Source: Oligoflexia bacterium | Lineage (GTDB): Bacteria; Bdellovibrionota; UBA1018; CAIPTA01 | Length of the DNA: 35,497 nucleotides | NCBI GenBank assembly: GCA_023954355.1 | Contig: JAMLID010000031.1 | Span: 1-35,497, forward strand | Direction: 5' to 3' | Shown here: piece after piece, positions 22,578 through 31,305 of the stretch | Layout: the number at the start of each line of letters is the position of its first letter | Numbering within the stretch: position 1 is the first letter of the stretch | Notes under the pieces: generated by a model | The model's database searches: none | What the model saw: the letters and a program-made list of their open reading frames with translations, nothing else | Told to the model about the DNA's origin: nothing | Made by a program: the position numbers and the translations under genes

Positions 22578-23840
22578 TTAGCTCTTTTCTAGGAAAAAAT
22601 TTGGTTGCCCATAAATATGGGTACCAAGAAATAGTAAGTAATTATATAAGTCTTTTTTCTTTTTTTCAGTAAGCCTTAAAGAGTGAAAGTCTAAAAGGGT
22701 CATCTTTCTATTTTTAGGCTCATTTTGATTCCAAAGTAATTTAGTTATAGGCCCATTCCAATCTAACTCACCGCGAGCATTTTTAAAAAATTTAATTTGC
22801 AATAAAAGAGCAACTTGACAGGGGACAGTAATCATTGCGTTAGAAAAGTTTCCTAACGAATAACAGACAAGCGCCTTGTAGGGTGAGGCATTCTCTACTG
22901 ACAAATCTTCCATGTTGGTTGGGTCATATCCGTTTATGGAAAAAAACTCGTAGGGCTGAATGACATGAGGGTGACATCCTAATATGCAGTGAGCGCCGGC
23001 TTGGATAATTTTTTTCGCTACGTCTCTTTGCAATGTTTTAGGGAAATGTTCAAACTCATGACCCCAATGAAGAGAGACCATTATGAATTGAATATTTTCT
23101 TTTTTCATTTGAGAAACGGCACTTAAAACTTCGCTTAAATCTAATTCAGCTAGAGACGCTGCCGTAGATATTTTTGATAAGTAGTTTATTCTTAACTTTG
23201 AATTTTTCTGGCGATTTAGGTCATTCATGCCAAATGTGGCAGAGTAGTGTCCAAAAGATATATTATTTTGACTAAATTTTGTGTATAGCTGCTGGAGGCT
23301 GTCTTCAACGCCGCAGTGGTGAATATTTCTTTGATCAAGATTTTTTAGGGTATCTAACGCACCTTCATCAAAATAATCGAGCGTATGGTTGTTAGCAAAC
23401 GATAAGCTGGTAAAGAGAGATACGTTCTCTTTTTGAAAGCTATCTAGGTATTCTGTGGGCGAGTTGAAGACAAATCTATCAGGTAAATATTCTTTCACAG
23501 GATATTTAGAGGAAAGTATGGTTTCTAAATTTCCAACTAAAATGTGATTTTCTTCTAAAAGTTTTTTTGCCTCTGGCTGTAAGAATGTTTTCCAGCTATC
23601 CCTGATCCACATAATATCGCCTACTAGGCCTAGGGTAGTCACATCTTCAGTATTTAGGGCTCTATGATATTCAGACCGACGAAGACGATTTTGCTTTACT
23701 AAAGTAGAGGCAATTGGGTCTGTGGTTTTATATTGATGTCCCCAGACGTATTTATACACATAAGAAATCTTATCTAAAAGACTCATCTCATGTATGCGTT
23801 CTTCGGCTCTTGCTTTAAGGTTCCAGTTTTTATGAAGCAT
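22578..23840 (-). CDS. CapA-like metallophosphoesterase-fold protein (PGA_cap family)
   Basis: 420 residues. The PGA_cap order is clear: GLVGDIMWIRDSW (about 72-84), VGNLETIL, SFANNHTLDYFDEGAL, SLHWGHEFEHFP, AHCILGCHPHVIQPYE and CYSLGNFSN. Asp, Asn-His and His-Pro-His in these blocks are the metal-site residues of the calcineurin-like fold. Members include the poly-gamma-glutamate capsule protein CapA, but many have unknown substrates. No signal peptide is evident; the protein begins MLHKNWNLKAR. No Shine-Dalgarno precedes the ATG. One base separates its stop from the acyltransferase start, so the two form an operon. Confidence 0.88.
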   Translation of the reverse strand: MLHKNWNLKARAEERIHEMSLLDKISYVYKYVWGHQYKTTDPIASTLVKQNRLRRSEYHRALNTEDVTTLGLVGDIMWIRDSWKTFLQPEAKKLLEENHILVGNLETILSSKYPVKEYLPDRFVFNSPTEYLDSFQKENVSLFTSLSFANNHTLDYFDEGALDTLKNLDQRNIHHCGVEDSLQQLYTKFSQNNISFGHYSATFGMNDLNRQKNSKLRINYLSKISTAASLAELDLSEVLSAVSQMKKENIQFIMVSLHWGHEFEHFPKTLQRDVAKKIIQAGAHCILGCHPHVIQPYEFFSINGYDPTNMEDLSVENASPYKALVCYSLGNFSNAMITVPCQVALLLQIKFFKNARGELDWNGPITKLLWNQNEPKNRKMTLLDFHSLRLTEKKKKDLYNYLLFLGTHIYGQPNFFLEKS

Positions 23841-23890
23841 ATTTTGTTATTTTTACAAAATCCCTATTTCAAGAAAAGAGAAAAAGAGTC

Positions 23891-23896
23891 TAGAAT
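23891..23896 (+). promoter_or_regulatory. Putative -10 box directly upstream of ppx
   Basis: TAGAAT is followed by 5 bases and then the ATG at 23902. The -35 region (TTCAAG, about 23868) is weak. The intervening GAGGA is too close to the ATG to act well as a Shine-Dalgarno, so a leaderless or very short-leader transcript is likely. Confidence 0.4.
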
Positions 23897-23901
23897 GAGG
23901 A

Positions 23902-25398
23902 ATGCGAACAGGGATCATAGATTTAGGCACAAATTCCATACGATTTGACGTTTATTCGATTTTGCCAAAAGGGAAGGCAAAATTATTACATCGCGAAAAG
24001 CAAATGATTCGCTTAGGTCAGGATATATTTTTGAAAGGTAGGTTTCATCCAGGAGCGTTAGATCGAGCGATTAGAGCATTTGATCATTTTGCAAAAATTG
24101 CTGACAGTATGAGGGTTCGAAAGATTATTGCTTTTGGAACCAGTGCGCTAAGAGAAGCAAATGATAGCCAAGCGCTTATTGAAAAAGTGAAAGAACGAAC
24201 CGGTATTGAACTAAAAGCCATTACTGGTGAGGGAGAAGCAAAACTTATTGCGCTAGGAGTTTTGTCTAACGAACGTTGTCCAAAAGGTAGTTTTGCCTTG
24301 GTAGATATCGGGGGCGGCTCCACTGAGATATCTATATGCAGAAATGGTAGGGTAGTTTCATCTCATAGTTTTCCCTTGGGAACAGCAAGATTGCAGCAGG
24401 TTTTTTTAAAGAAAAGCCCGCCTAAACCATCTGATGTGCAACAGCTTCGTTCTTATATTTATGAGACGTTAAAGCAGATTATTAAAAAGAAAAAATGGAA
24501 AAAAGTGAGTTATGCTATTGGATCATCTGGCACAGCCAAAGCGATCAGTAAAATATTAACATTAAATCCGTTTCCCTATTCTGACTTAGAGAAGCTCATT
24601 TTAGAGATGAAAGAAATGAGTACTACTCAGCTATTAGGGGTCCAAGGAATGGAATCAAAGCGTGTAGATATGATTTTGTCTGGTAGTATTTTGTTAGAAG
24701 AAATTTGTGCTGCGTTAGGTATTAAAAGAATTCAATTCACAGACTTTTCTTTAAGAGATGGAATTATTGAAGAGGAGTTAAAACTAAATAAGAGAAATGT
24801 ACGTTCAAAAATAGAATTGCACTATGATGATCTTTATAAAATTGCTAGTCGCTTTAATGTGGATGTTGATTGGGTTAAGCAAGTTGAAGCTGAAGCATCT
24901 ATCCTTTTTAACAAACTCCATTCTGTTCATAGGTTAGACCGTAAATGGAAGGTATATTTAATTTCAGCATTGATTCTTAGAAAATGCGGTGAGGTGGTTA
25001 GTTTTTCAAATCGCGATAAGCACACATACTATTTAGTTAAAAATGTTGACTTGCCATCGTTTGAAAACTGGGAGGCCGAGTTTGTAGCTTTGCTATGCAG
25101 ATTTTTACATTCTAATAAAATCGAACGAAAAGATTTAATTACAATTAAAGGGGCTGAAAAAAAGAAGGCATTTGAATCAATTCTTGCGTTATTGAAAATA
25201 GTAGATTCCTTTGATTTAGGTCCAGACTTAAAAATGACCATTCGTTCCATAAAAATTTTACGAAACAAAATCGAAATTTCCGTATCTGGCAAGGGAGCTT
25301 CTGTACTCGATGAGGTAATGGTAGAGCGAAAATTAAAGTATTTTGAGAATCTTTTCGGTAGAGAATTGGTCTTTAAGAGGTTTGGTCGTTTAAGGTAG
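23902..25398 (+). CDS. ppx: Exopolyphosphatase / pppGpp phosphohydrolase (Ppx/GppA)
   Basis: 498 residues, soluble. The ASKHA fold is shown by GIIDLGTNSIR (4-14), FGTSALREA, ITGEGEA and the second phosphate loop VDIGGGSTEIS (about 135-145); SSGTAKAIS follows. The C-terminal 200 residues are the helical HD-like region typical of the longer Ppx enzymes. The enzyme releases phosphate from polyphosphate ends; GppA-type members also hydrolyse pppGpp, and the two cannot be told apart here. It is convergent with ppk, and the last 26 bases of the two genes overlap. Confidence 0.92.
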   Translation: MRTGIIDLGTNSIRFDVYSILPKGKAKLLHREKQMIRLGQDIFLKGRFHPGALDRAIRAFDHFAKIADSMRVRKIIAFGTSALREANDSQALIEKVKERTGIELKAITGEGEAKLIALGVLSNERCPKGSFALVDIGGGSTEISICRNGRVVSSHSFPLGTARLQQVFLKKSPPKPSDVQQLRSYIYETLKQIIKKKKWKKVSYAIGSSGTAKAISKILTLNPFPYSDLEKLILEMKEMSTTQLLGVQGMESKRVDMILSGSILLEEICAALGIKRIQFTDFSLRDGIIEEELKLNKRNVRSKIELHYDDLYKIASRFNVDVDWVKQVEAEASILFNKLHSVHRLDRKWKVYLISALILRKCGEVVSFSNRDKHTYYLVKNVDLPSFENWEAEFVALLCRFLHSNKIERKDLITIKGAEKKKAFESILALLKIVDSFDLGPDLKMTIRSIKILRNKIEISVSGKGASVLDEVMVERKLKYFENLFGRELVFKRFGRLR

Positions 25399-27481
25399 AC
25401 AGGTTTCTTTTGTCAAGAGGCGTGCCCTTGTAGCGGTTGACAGCTAGGGTTTCAAAAAACTCTTGTGATCTATGTTGTTCTTTAGATTTAGGTGGTTTTT
25501 TCCACAATCCATTTTTATCTAGGTATTTTGCTTTACTGTTATCTTTAAGGTAACCAGGAATAACTACAGATTCGACATAGTTAAAAATTGCATTGTCTAA
25601 AACAGGGAAGGCAATTTCTAAGCGTGAAAAAAAGTTTCTAGGCATCCAATCGGCACTAGATAAATAAAGACTTTTCGAGTGGGCAAAATAATAGATTCTA
25701 GAATGTTCTAAAAGGCGATCAACAATAGAGATAACACGAATATTTTCTGATAGTCCACTAACCCCAGGAACAAGTGAGCATGCTCCTCTAACAACCAAAT
25801 CAATTTTTACTCCAGCCTGTGAAGCACGATATAAGTCTTCAATCAATTTTTGATCTACAAGTGAATTTACCTTTGCGAAAATACGAGCAGTCTCTCCTTT
25901 AGTTGCGGCATCTGTTTCGTCTTTCACGAGTGCTCGTAATTTACTATGCAGTTTAGTGGGAGCTATCAAAAGTTTTTTAAAACTAGAAGGGATATGTTTT
26001 CTGTAAACCGAATCAAAAAAATGTTTGGCATCTTCACCTATTTCTGAGTTTGCTGTGAATAAAGAAAAATCAGTATACAGTCTAGATGTTTTGGAGTTGT
26101 AGTTGCCAGTGGAAAGATGTGTGTAAAGTATTTTTTTATTGTTTTCTAACCGCGTAATCAGCGTCACTTTAGCATGCAATTTAAGATTGCCGAATCCAAA
26201 TTTTACAGTGACTCCAGCTTTTGTTAACTCATCAGCAATTTTTAAATTGTTCCATTCGTCAAAACGAGCGCGAAGCTCTAGGGTTACAGTTACTTTTTTT
26301 GTTTTTGCTGCTTCTTTTAAAATTTCTACTATTTTCGATACTGAATCTGTTCGGTAAATTGTTTGTTCAATAGAGATAACTTTAGGATCTTCGGCGGCCT
26401 GCTTGAGCCAGGCAATATAAGATAAAAACGAGTCGTATGGTTGATGTAATATAAAGTCGAATTTAGCTAAGGAATCAAAAATTGTTACTATATTTTTTGC
26501 TCGAAACGGTGTCGGTACAACTGTTTGGAGTGGTGGATTACAATAGCTAGGATCTTTTGCGAAAATTTCACTTAAATCTTGAGCAATAGGAAAAAGACCT
26601 CCAAGGCAAAAAGTACCGGGCGTACGAAAGCATTGATTCGGTAATATCTTTAAATATGTAGAAAGGTTGTCAATCATCCCTTGTGGCCAACTGCCGTGAT
26701 ATTGCATACGAACAAATTTACCCTTTTCTCTAGACTGTAAAGAGGTGCGTATAATGTCGGGAATTGACTCAGTATCATGCTCAGAAAGATCAGCAGTAAA
26801 GTCTGCGTCTCTTGTTAAACGTAAAATTCCAGGCTTAGTTTTGATGGGCAGCATGGCATCTAAGTGTGAAAGGAGTAAATCATCTAAGAAGAAGATATAG
26901 GTGGTATCTGTGATTTTATCGTAGTGACTGTAGCATTGCTCTAAGCTTTGATCGATTTCATACGTAATAGAATTATCAACAAAAACTAATAGCTGTAGAT
27001 TTTTAAGGTCAAGAAGCTGAGACAATTGAAAATTATTTTTTTGTTGTAGCTTTGGGAGTATCTTCTTTTCAAAAACCTCTTTACCGATTGAAAATTCTTT
27101 GCTTGCTTTTACTGGCTTTAGGCAAACAATAATTTTGCCTTTTTTGTTATGTTGTATTTTCAGGCACCTTTGTTGCTTTAAGGTGAACTTTCGTACGCTT
27201 TCTAAAATCCAGTATTTAATTCTTTCTAAACGCTCTTTTGCGACTGGATCTTTGGTAGATTGAAGTGAACGAAGTAGCGAAGCAAATCGAATCATAAAGA
27301 ATTCATCTAGATTTGTTGATGATATTCCCAAAAACTTTAATCTTTTAAGGTATGGGTTGTTGCTTTCAAAAGCTTCAGCTAAAACTCTATCATTAAATTG
27401 AATCCAACTAAGATCACGATGAATGAAGGGCTGTTGAGGATCAATTAGTAGATGTGTGAGTGTTGGTAGTCCTTGTTTCAT
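25373..27481 (-). CDS. ppk: Polyphosphate kinase 1
   Basis: 702 residues. The N-terminal domain begins with FIHRDLSWIQFNDRVLAEA, the PPK1 hallmark. The autophosphorylated His is His436 (in KLHAKVTLI), and the second active-site His is His593 (in LLEHSRIYYF); E. coli PPK has 435 and 592. STGNYN and the phospholipase-D-like C-terminal domains (RGACSLVPGV, SSADWMPRNFF) are intact. It makes polyphosphate from ATP. A TATACT (-10-like) lies 16 bases before the ATG, without a good -35, and CCTAAC repeats lie further upstream, as expected for an activator-dependent promoter. Confidence 0.97.
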   Translation of the reverse strand: MKQGLPTLTHLLIDPQQPFIHRDLSWIQFNDRVLAEAFESNNPYLKRLKFLGISSTNLDEFFMIRFASLLRSLQSTKDPVAKERLERIKYWILESVRKFTLKQQRCLKIQHNKKGKIIVCLKPVKASKEFSIGKEVFEKKILPKLQQKNNFQLSQLLDLKNLQLLVFVDNSITYEIDQSLEQCYSHYDKITDTTYIFFLDDLLLSHLDAMLPIKTKPGILRLTRDADFTADLSEHDTESIPDIIRTSLQSREKGKFVRMQYHGSWPQGMIDNLSTYLKILPNQCFRTPGTFCLGGLFPIAQDLSEIFAKDPSYCNPPLQTVVPTPFRAKNIVTIFDSLAKFDFILHQPYDSFLSYIAWLKQAAEDPKVISIEQTIYRTDSVSKIVEILKEAAKTKKVTVTLELRARFDEWNNLKIADELTKAGVTVKFGFGNLKLHAKVTLITRLENNKKILYTHLSTGNYNSKTSRLYTDFSLFTANSEIGEDAKHFFDSVYRKHIPSSFKKLLIAPTKLHSKLRALVKDETDAATKGETARIFAKVNSLVDQKLIEDLYRASQAGVKIDLVVRGACSLVPGVSGLSENIRVISIVDRLLEHSRIYYFAHSKSLYLSSADWMPRNFFSRLEIAFPVLDNAIFNYVESVVIPGYLKDNSKAKYLDKNGLWKKPPKSKEQHRSQEFFETLAVNRYKGTPLDKRNLSTLNDQTS

Positions 27482-27518
27482 TCTGGTTTGGTCTTTCAGT
27501 ATATCGTTAGCTCTAAGA

Positions 27519-27603
27519 CTAACCTAGCAAAACAAGCATTGCTAGGTGGTCTGGATAGAATCCTAACCCTAGCGATGTAAACCTAACAGAGTCCTAACAA
27601 TAG
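27519..27603. promoter_or_regulatory. CCTAAC repeat cluster and hairpin between ppk and the PHP gene
   Basis: CCTAAC occurs at 27562-27567, 27582-27587 and 27593-27598 (the last two exactly 11 bases apart), with a further CTAAC at 27519-27523, 44 bases from the next. Direct hexamer repeats with 11-base phasing recall PhoB/PhoP-type boxes. A 7-bp hairpin CCTAGCA/TGCTAGG (27523-27529 with 27540-27546) lies within the cluster. Regulator and target gene are inferred, not shown. Confidence 0.4.
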
Positions 27604-27642
27604 AACGATTAGAACTTAAAGCAATTAACGTGAATACGATTT

Positions 27643-27648
27643 TATAAT
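27643..27648 (+). promoter_or_regulatory. Consensus -10 box of the PHP phosphoesterase gene
   Basis: TATAAT is followed by 6 bases and then ATG 27655, so the transcript should begin at the start codon. No matching -35 hexamer at 16-18 bases, which suggests an activator or an alternative element. Confidence 0.5.
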
Positions 27649-27654
27649 GGTTTT

Positions 27655-28401
27655 ATGTTTATGGCTGACTTTCATATGCATACAAATAAAAGTGATGGAA
27701 AGCTTTCGATAAGAGAGTTGGTAGATTATTGCGGAAAGCTCGGTCACGGTACAATTTGTATTACTGATCACCTTTGCGAAAAAGTTAGTTTTTTGGGTAA
27801 GGCAGCTCATTATTTAGGGTGCACTTTAGATGAGAAGAATTTTTCTTCTTATATTGAAGAGATTGAAGAAGAGGCTGTACGAGCAAAGCGCTTATATAAT
27901 ATGTTAGTTTTGCCAGGTTTTGAGATTACAAAAAACTCATTTTCAAATCATCGTTCATTTCATATTTTAGCTATTGGGATTCGCAAATATGTGAACCCCT
28001 CTCTACCGATAGAGCGCTTATGTGCAGAGATTCGTGAAAATTCTGGCTTAGTCGTTGCCGCTCACCCTGTCTCTACGCGAAAATGGGAAAAACAAACTTA
28101 TCATTTATGGGATAATAGAGAAATATGGTCGCATCTTTTTGATGCTTGGGAAGTTGCCAGTGGTCCTCATATATTTCCAGAAGTGATGCATTCAGGTCTA
28201 CCTCTTCTTGCGAACAGTGATATGCATTTGCCACACCAAATTTATGCATGGAAAACAATTTTAGATTGTGAAAAATCAGAAGAGGCAATTAAGCAGTCTA
28301 TCATAAAGCAAGACATAAGATTTCACCACTTTGTTCGTGATGCTATTGTTATGGATAAAGGCATCAATTGTTTTTTACCTCCTATGCCCATACTTACTTG
28401 A
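27655..28401 (+). CDS. PHP-domain phosphoesterase
   Basis: 248 residues, cytoplasmic. The four PHP metal motifs are visible: ADFHMHTNKSDG at the N-terminus, CITDHLCEK (about 40-48), LPGFEITKN followed by HILAIG, and LVVAAHPVS. A late NSDMHLP matches the last motif. PHP proteins hydrolyse phosphate esters with two or three metals; the substrate cannot be read from sequence. ATG 27655 is used, and a second ATG two codons later is equally possible. No Shine-Dalgarno; the -10 box is 6 bases upstream. It is divergent from ppk and shares its intergenic region. Confidence 0.85.
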   Translation: MFMADFHMHTNKSDGKLSIRELVDYCGKLGHGTICITDHLCEKVSFLGKAAHYLGCTLDEKNFSSYIEEIEEEAVRAKRLYNMLVLPGFEITKNSFSNHRSFHILAIGIRKYVNPSLPIERLCAEIRENSGLVVAAHPVSTRKWEKQTYHLWDNREIWSHLFDAWEVASGPHIFPEVMHSGLPLLANSDMHLPHQIYAWKTILDCEKSEEAIKQSIIKQDIRFHHFVRDAIVMDKGINCFLPPMPILT

Positions 28402-28454
28402 TGATTTTGCATTTTCTATTACACTTTAGCAAAACCTATCCAAGGAGGATATTT

Positions 28455-28967
28455 ATGAAGAAAATAGGATTAATTTTGGGTGTTGCGTTATGCGTAGCAC
28501 TGGTAACAGATGCTGAAGCTGCTCGTAGAAGAAATACCAAGCCAAGCAATAACTATGAAGCGCCAAGATCTATGTCTAGTGGTGGGCATCGTATGGCTGG
28601 TTGTGGATTAGGTTCTACAGTAATTGAAGATGATGATAAGTGGGCTCAAGTAGGCGCTGCTTTTTTAAATGGAACAGGTTTTCAAACTTTTGCTATTTCT
28701 TTTGGAACGTCAAATTGTACAACTGACGGAGTAGCTCAAGCAGATAAAGAAGGTGAGATTTTTGTTGAATCTAACTATTCTGAAATCCAAAGAGATTTAG
28801 CTGCTGGTAAGGGTGAGTATTTAGATGGCCTAGTAAATGTATACGGATGTGAAGATGTAGGTAGCTTCAAATCTAATTTAATCGCTGGACGAAAAGAGTT
28901 TACTCAGTCTAAGCCAGAAACTGCCTCTAACGTAGTTAGAAAAATTGCCAACCAATCTGGTTGTTAA
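28455..28967 (+). CDS. DUF3015 family secreted protein
   Basis: 170 residues from ATG 28455, with AGGAGG 6 bases upstream; an in-frame extension to 28368 is not needed. Sec signal MKKIGLILGVALCVALVTDA ending AEA/ARRR. The DUF3015 signature follows: AGCGLGSTVI near residue 50, then FLNGTGFQTFAISFGTSNC. The family is periplasmic or outer-membrane-associated and uncharacterised. It ends 9 bases before the DUF4105 gene, a pairing I recall from many Gram-negative genomes, so a joint envelope function is likely. Confidence 0.88.
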   Translation: MKKIGLILGVALCVALVTDAEAARRRNTKPSNNYEAPRSMSSGGHRMAGCGLGSTVIEDDDKWAQVGAAFLNGTGFQTFAISFGTSNCTTDGVAQADKEGEIFVESNYSEIQRDLAAGKGEYLDGLVNVYGCEDVGSFKSNLIAGRKEFTQSKPETASNVVRKIANQSGC

Positions 28968-28976
28968 TCTAAGACA

Positions 28977-30692
28977 ATGAGCATTTTTGCTCTTCTTTTG
29001 TTGAGGGTCTTCACGGTATTTGCTGAGCCATTAGATTGGCAGGGCGATCAGTGGAAGGCCCTTCTTCATTTCGAAGGTAGTAAAAGCAATATTTTGTCGG
29101 GCTTCTTTCTTGCACCAAATGGTAGTGTCTCATTAGCAGATGAATGGCAGGCTCTAGAACGCTTAAAGAAAGAAAATATAGCCGAAGCGAGTTGTCGTTA
29201 TCCGGCACGTGCTCTTGTATATGGCTGGTATCAAGAAGATAAAAATTTAGAGATCTGTCGCAGGTGGATTCACTATAGAGATTCATTTGCTGCAGATCAA
29301 ATCGAATTGGTTTTGGCTTCGGCTTTTATTAATAGCCCATCTTCGATGTATGGACATACCTTATTAAAATTTCGATCTAGTAAAAAAAATGAAATTTTAG
29401 ATTATACCTTGAATTATGGAGCAGAAACAGGAAGCGTCGTAGGCTTACCTTATGTTTGGAAAGGTTTAACAGGGGGGTTTTCAGGGTATTTTGCTGCAGC
29501 TCCTTTTTATCTAAAAATTAAAGAATATAATTTTGTAGAAAATCGAGATTTTTGGATCTACCCGCTACAGTTTTCTAAGCAAGAAGTGAATATACTAGTG
29601 GCGCATTCTTGGGAGTTAAGGGATGCAATTTTCCCTTATTATTTTTTGAAAAAAAATTGTTCTTATTATCTATTAGATTTTTTAAAAGTTGTTCGACCAG
29701 GCATACCTTTGACTAAGCCATTTTTATTTTGGGCGGTTCCACTTGATACGATTCGTGAACTAAAATCTTACAATTTATTAGGAGAGGCAAGATATCGTCC
29801 TTCAAGATATTCAAAGTTAAAATATAAATGGAATCAACTTAGTAAAGAAGAGCTAAAAGATGTTCGAGAAATAGAGATTGCAAATGCACCTAAATACTCT
29901 GACTCAGCCTCTATAGCCTATGAACAATATCAATACGAGATAGAAAGAAAAGAAAGAGAAAGAAATACAGAATATGAAAATTACTTAATGAATCATATGA
30001 AAGAAGAGCGGCAGAATATATTTACTGTGCCAGAGCCAGCAGATCCTTTAGAGGGTCATAATAGTTCAAGGCTTGCATTTTATTATGAGAGAAATTTTTT
30101 GGAACTAAATTATAGAGGCACGCTACATGATTTTTTATCCAATTCAGATGCATACGAAGAGGGTAGTGAGTTAAGTATGGGCGATCTTTATCTTAGAAAG
30201 AAAAAAGAAAAAATATTTTTACATAGATTTGATCTTCTTAAATTGCGTTCGTTATCTCCGACATCTTTTTGGTCTAAAAAAACTTCTTGGTATTTTTTGA
30301 TAGGGGCTGCAGGTGATGAAGAAGACTCCATTCGGTGTAGTGCATGGAATTGTTTGCAAGCAAGGTTAGAGGGTGGTTACGGCTTAACGGCAGAGTTTTT
30401 ACATACAAAGTTCTTTTTTTTAGCAGAAACCGCATTCCACTATGGGAGTTCTTTAGAGAAGTCTCATCGTTTTCGTCTTGGTCCACGCATTGGTTTTTAT
30501 CGTGATTTATGGAATGGAGCGAAGTGGATAACAGAGGCTAGACAGCTTTTTTTGCTTACTGGAGACGACACCACCTATAGAGAGATTACGGGTGGTATAT
30601 CTCAAACTCTTATTAGAAATTTTGAAGCTAGAGTACACTTTTATTACAGAAATAAATCTCAATTAAAGTTTGGCTTGGCTTATTATTTTTAG
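28977..30692 (+). CDS. DUF4105 (Lnb N-terminal-like) protein with a C-terminal beta-barrel-like domain
   Basis: 571 residues. A short Sec signal (MSIFALLLLRVFTVFA/EP). Residues about 80-290 are the DUF4105 domain, with SPSSMYGHTLLKF and LKKNCSYYLLDFL. The His and Cys of these two blocks are conserved in the family and could be a catalytic pair (inference). A charged, Glu/Arg-rich linker follows (about 310-355). The last 215 residues alternate hydrophobic and polar residues and end KFGLAYYF with a terminal Phe, as outer-membrane barrel strands do. Probable location: outer membrane with the DUF4105 part in the periplasm. Cotranscribed with DUF3015. No Shine-Dalgarno of its own. Confidence 0.85.
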   Translation: MSIFALLLLRVFTVFAEPLDWQGDQWKALLHFEGSKSNILSGFFLAPNGSVSLADEWQALERLKKENIAEASCRYPARALVYGWYQEDKNLEICRRWIHYRDSFAADQIELVLASAFINSPSSMYGHTLLKFRSSKKNEILDYTLNYGAETGSVVGLPYVWKGLTGGFSGYFAAAPFYLKIKEYNFVENRDFWIYPLQFSKQEVNILVAHSWELRDAIFPYYFLKKNCSYYLLDFLKVVRPGIPLTKPFLFWAVPLDTIRELKSYNLLGEARYRPSRYSKLKYKWNQLSKEELKDVREIEIANAPKYSDSASIAYEQYQYEIERKERERNTEYENYLMNHMKEERQNIFTVPEPADPLEGHNSSRLAFYYERNFLELNYRGTLHDFLSNSDAYEEGSELSMGDLYLRKKKEKIFLHRFDLLKLRSLSPTSFWSKKTSWYFLIGAAGDEEDSIRCSAWNCLQARLEGGYGLTAEFLHTKFFFLAETAFHYGSSLEKSHRFRLGPRIGFYRDLWNGAKWITEARQLFLLTGDDTTYREITGGISQTLIRNFEARVHFYYRNKSQLKFGLAYYF

Positions 30693-30721
30693 TTTTAATG
30701 CTAAAAACTGATAACGGCTTT

Positions 30722-31261
30722 TCAAGCTAAGGGAAAGTTTTTTAGTGCGAGCTTTAAGCCTTCCATTTGTTTAAGCACCGCTTCATTTTTGACTTTTCCA
30801 TCAGAGCTAAAAGCCTCATGTGCATGGCTACACTGAACCTGCTCTGGTAACACCCAGGCTTTAATTCCACTAACAACAGTTTTTAATTGGATTAACCCAC
30901 GAGCGCCGCCTAATGCTCCAGGAGATGCAGAGAGTAGGACGACTACTTTTCCTTGCCATAAATTACCTGGAGGGCGAGTAGCCCAGTCTATTGCATTTTT
31001 TAAGGCAGAAGAGAATGATCCGTTATACTCAGGTGAGGCAATCGCTATCACTTGAGCGTCAGAAACAGATTGACGAAACCGAAGAATGCTCTCAGGTAAG
31101 GGGTTTTTCTCTAAATCTTCATTAACAAATGGTAGGTCTGATATAGTCTCTGCTTTGCTTTCGTATGTATCTGAAAGAGTGGAAAGAAAATGATTAAGTA
31201 GCTTGGAATTCCATGAATCCGAGCGTAAACTTCCTGAAATGCCGAGAATTCTTTTTTTCAT
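30722..31261 (-). CDS. NAD(P)H-dependent FMN reductase (ChrR/YieF-like)
   Basis: 179 residues from ATG 31261; the frame extends to a TTG at 31306, but the FMN_red homology begins with KKRILGISGSLR right after ATG 31261. The phosphate-binding SGSLRSDSWN, the SPEYNGSFSSALKNAIDW block and LLSASPGALGGARG are all typical. Such flavodoxin-fold enzymes reduce quinones, chromate or azo compounds with NAD(P)H. The promoter TTGAGA-N17-TATATT ends 6 bases before the ATG and there is no Shine-Dalgarno, so the mRNA is probably leaderless. The -35 box abuts the Shine-Dalgarno of the divergent gene. Confidence 0.92.
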   Translation of the reverse strand: MKKRILGISGSLRSDSWNSKLLNHFLSTLSDTYESKAETISDLPFVNEDLEKNPLPESILRFRQSVSDAQVIAIASPEYNGSFSSALKNAIDWATRPPGNLWQGKVVVLLSASPGALGGARGLIQLKTVVSGIKAWVLPEQVQCSHAHEAFSSDGKVKNEAVLKQMEGLKLALKNFPLA

Positions 31262-31267
31262 GAGAGC

Positions 31268-31296
31268 AATATACAAAAATCTAAAAAATTTCTCAA
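31268..31296 (-). promoter_or_regulatory. Promoter of the FMN reductase gene, leaderless geometry
   Basis: Minus strand: -35 TTGAGA (31291-31296), 17-base spacer, -10 TATATT (31268-31273), then 6 bases to ATG 31261. The clearest of the leaderless-type promoters in the window. Confidence 0.7.
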
Positions 31297-31305
31297 GGAG
31301 ACTCA

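Noticed and set aside
28368..28454. Upstream extension of the DUF3015 gene
   Set aside because: It overlaps the PHP gene end; AGGAGG and the signal peptide both fit ATG 28455.
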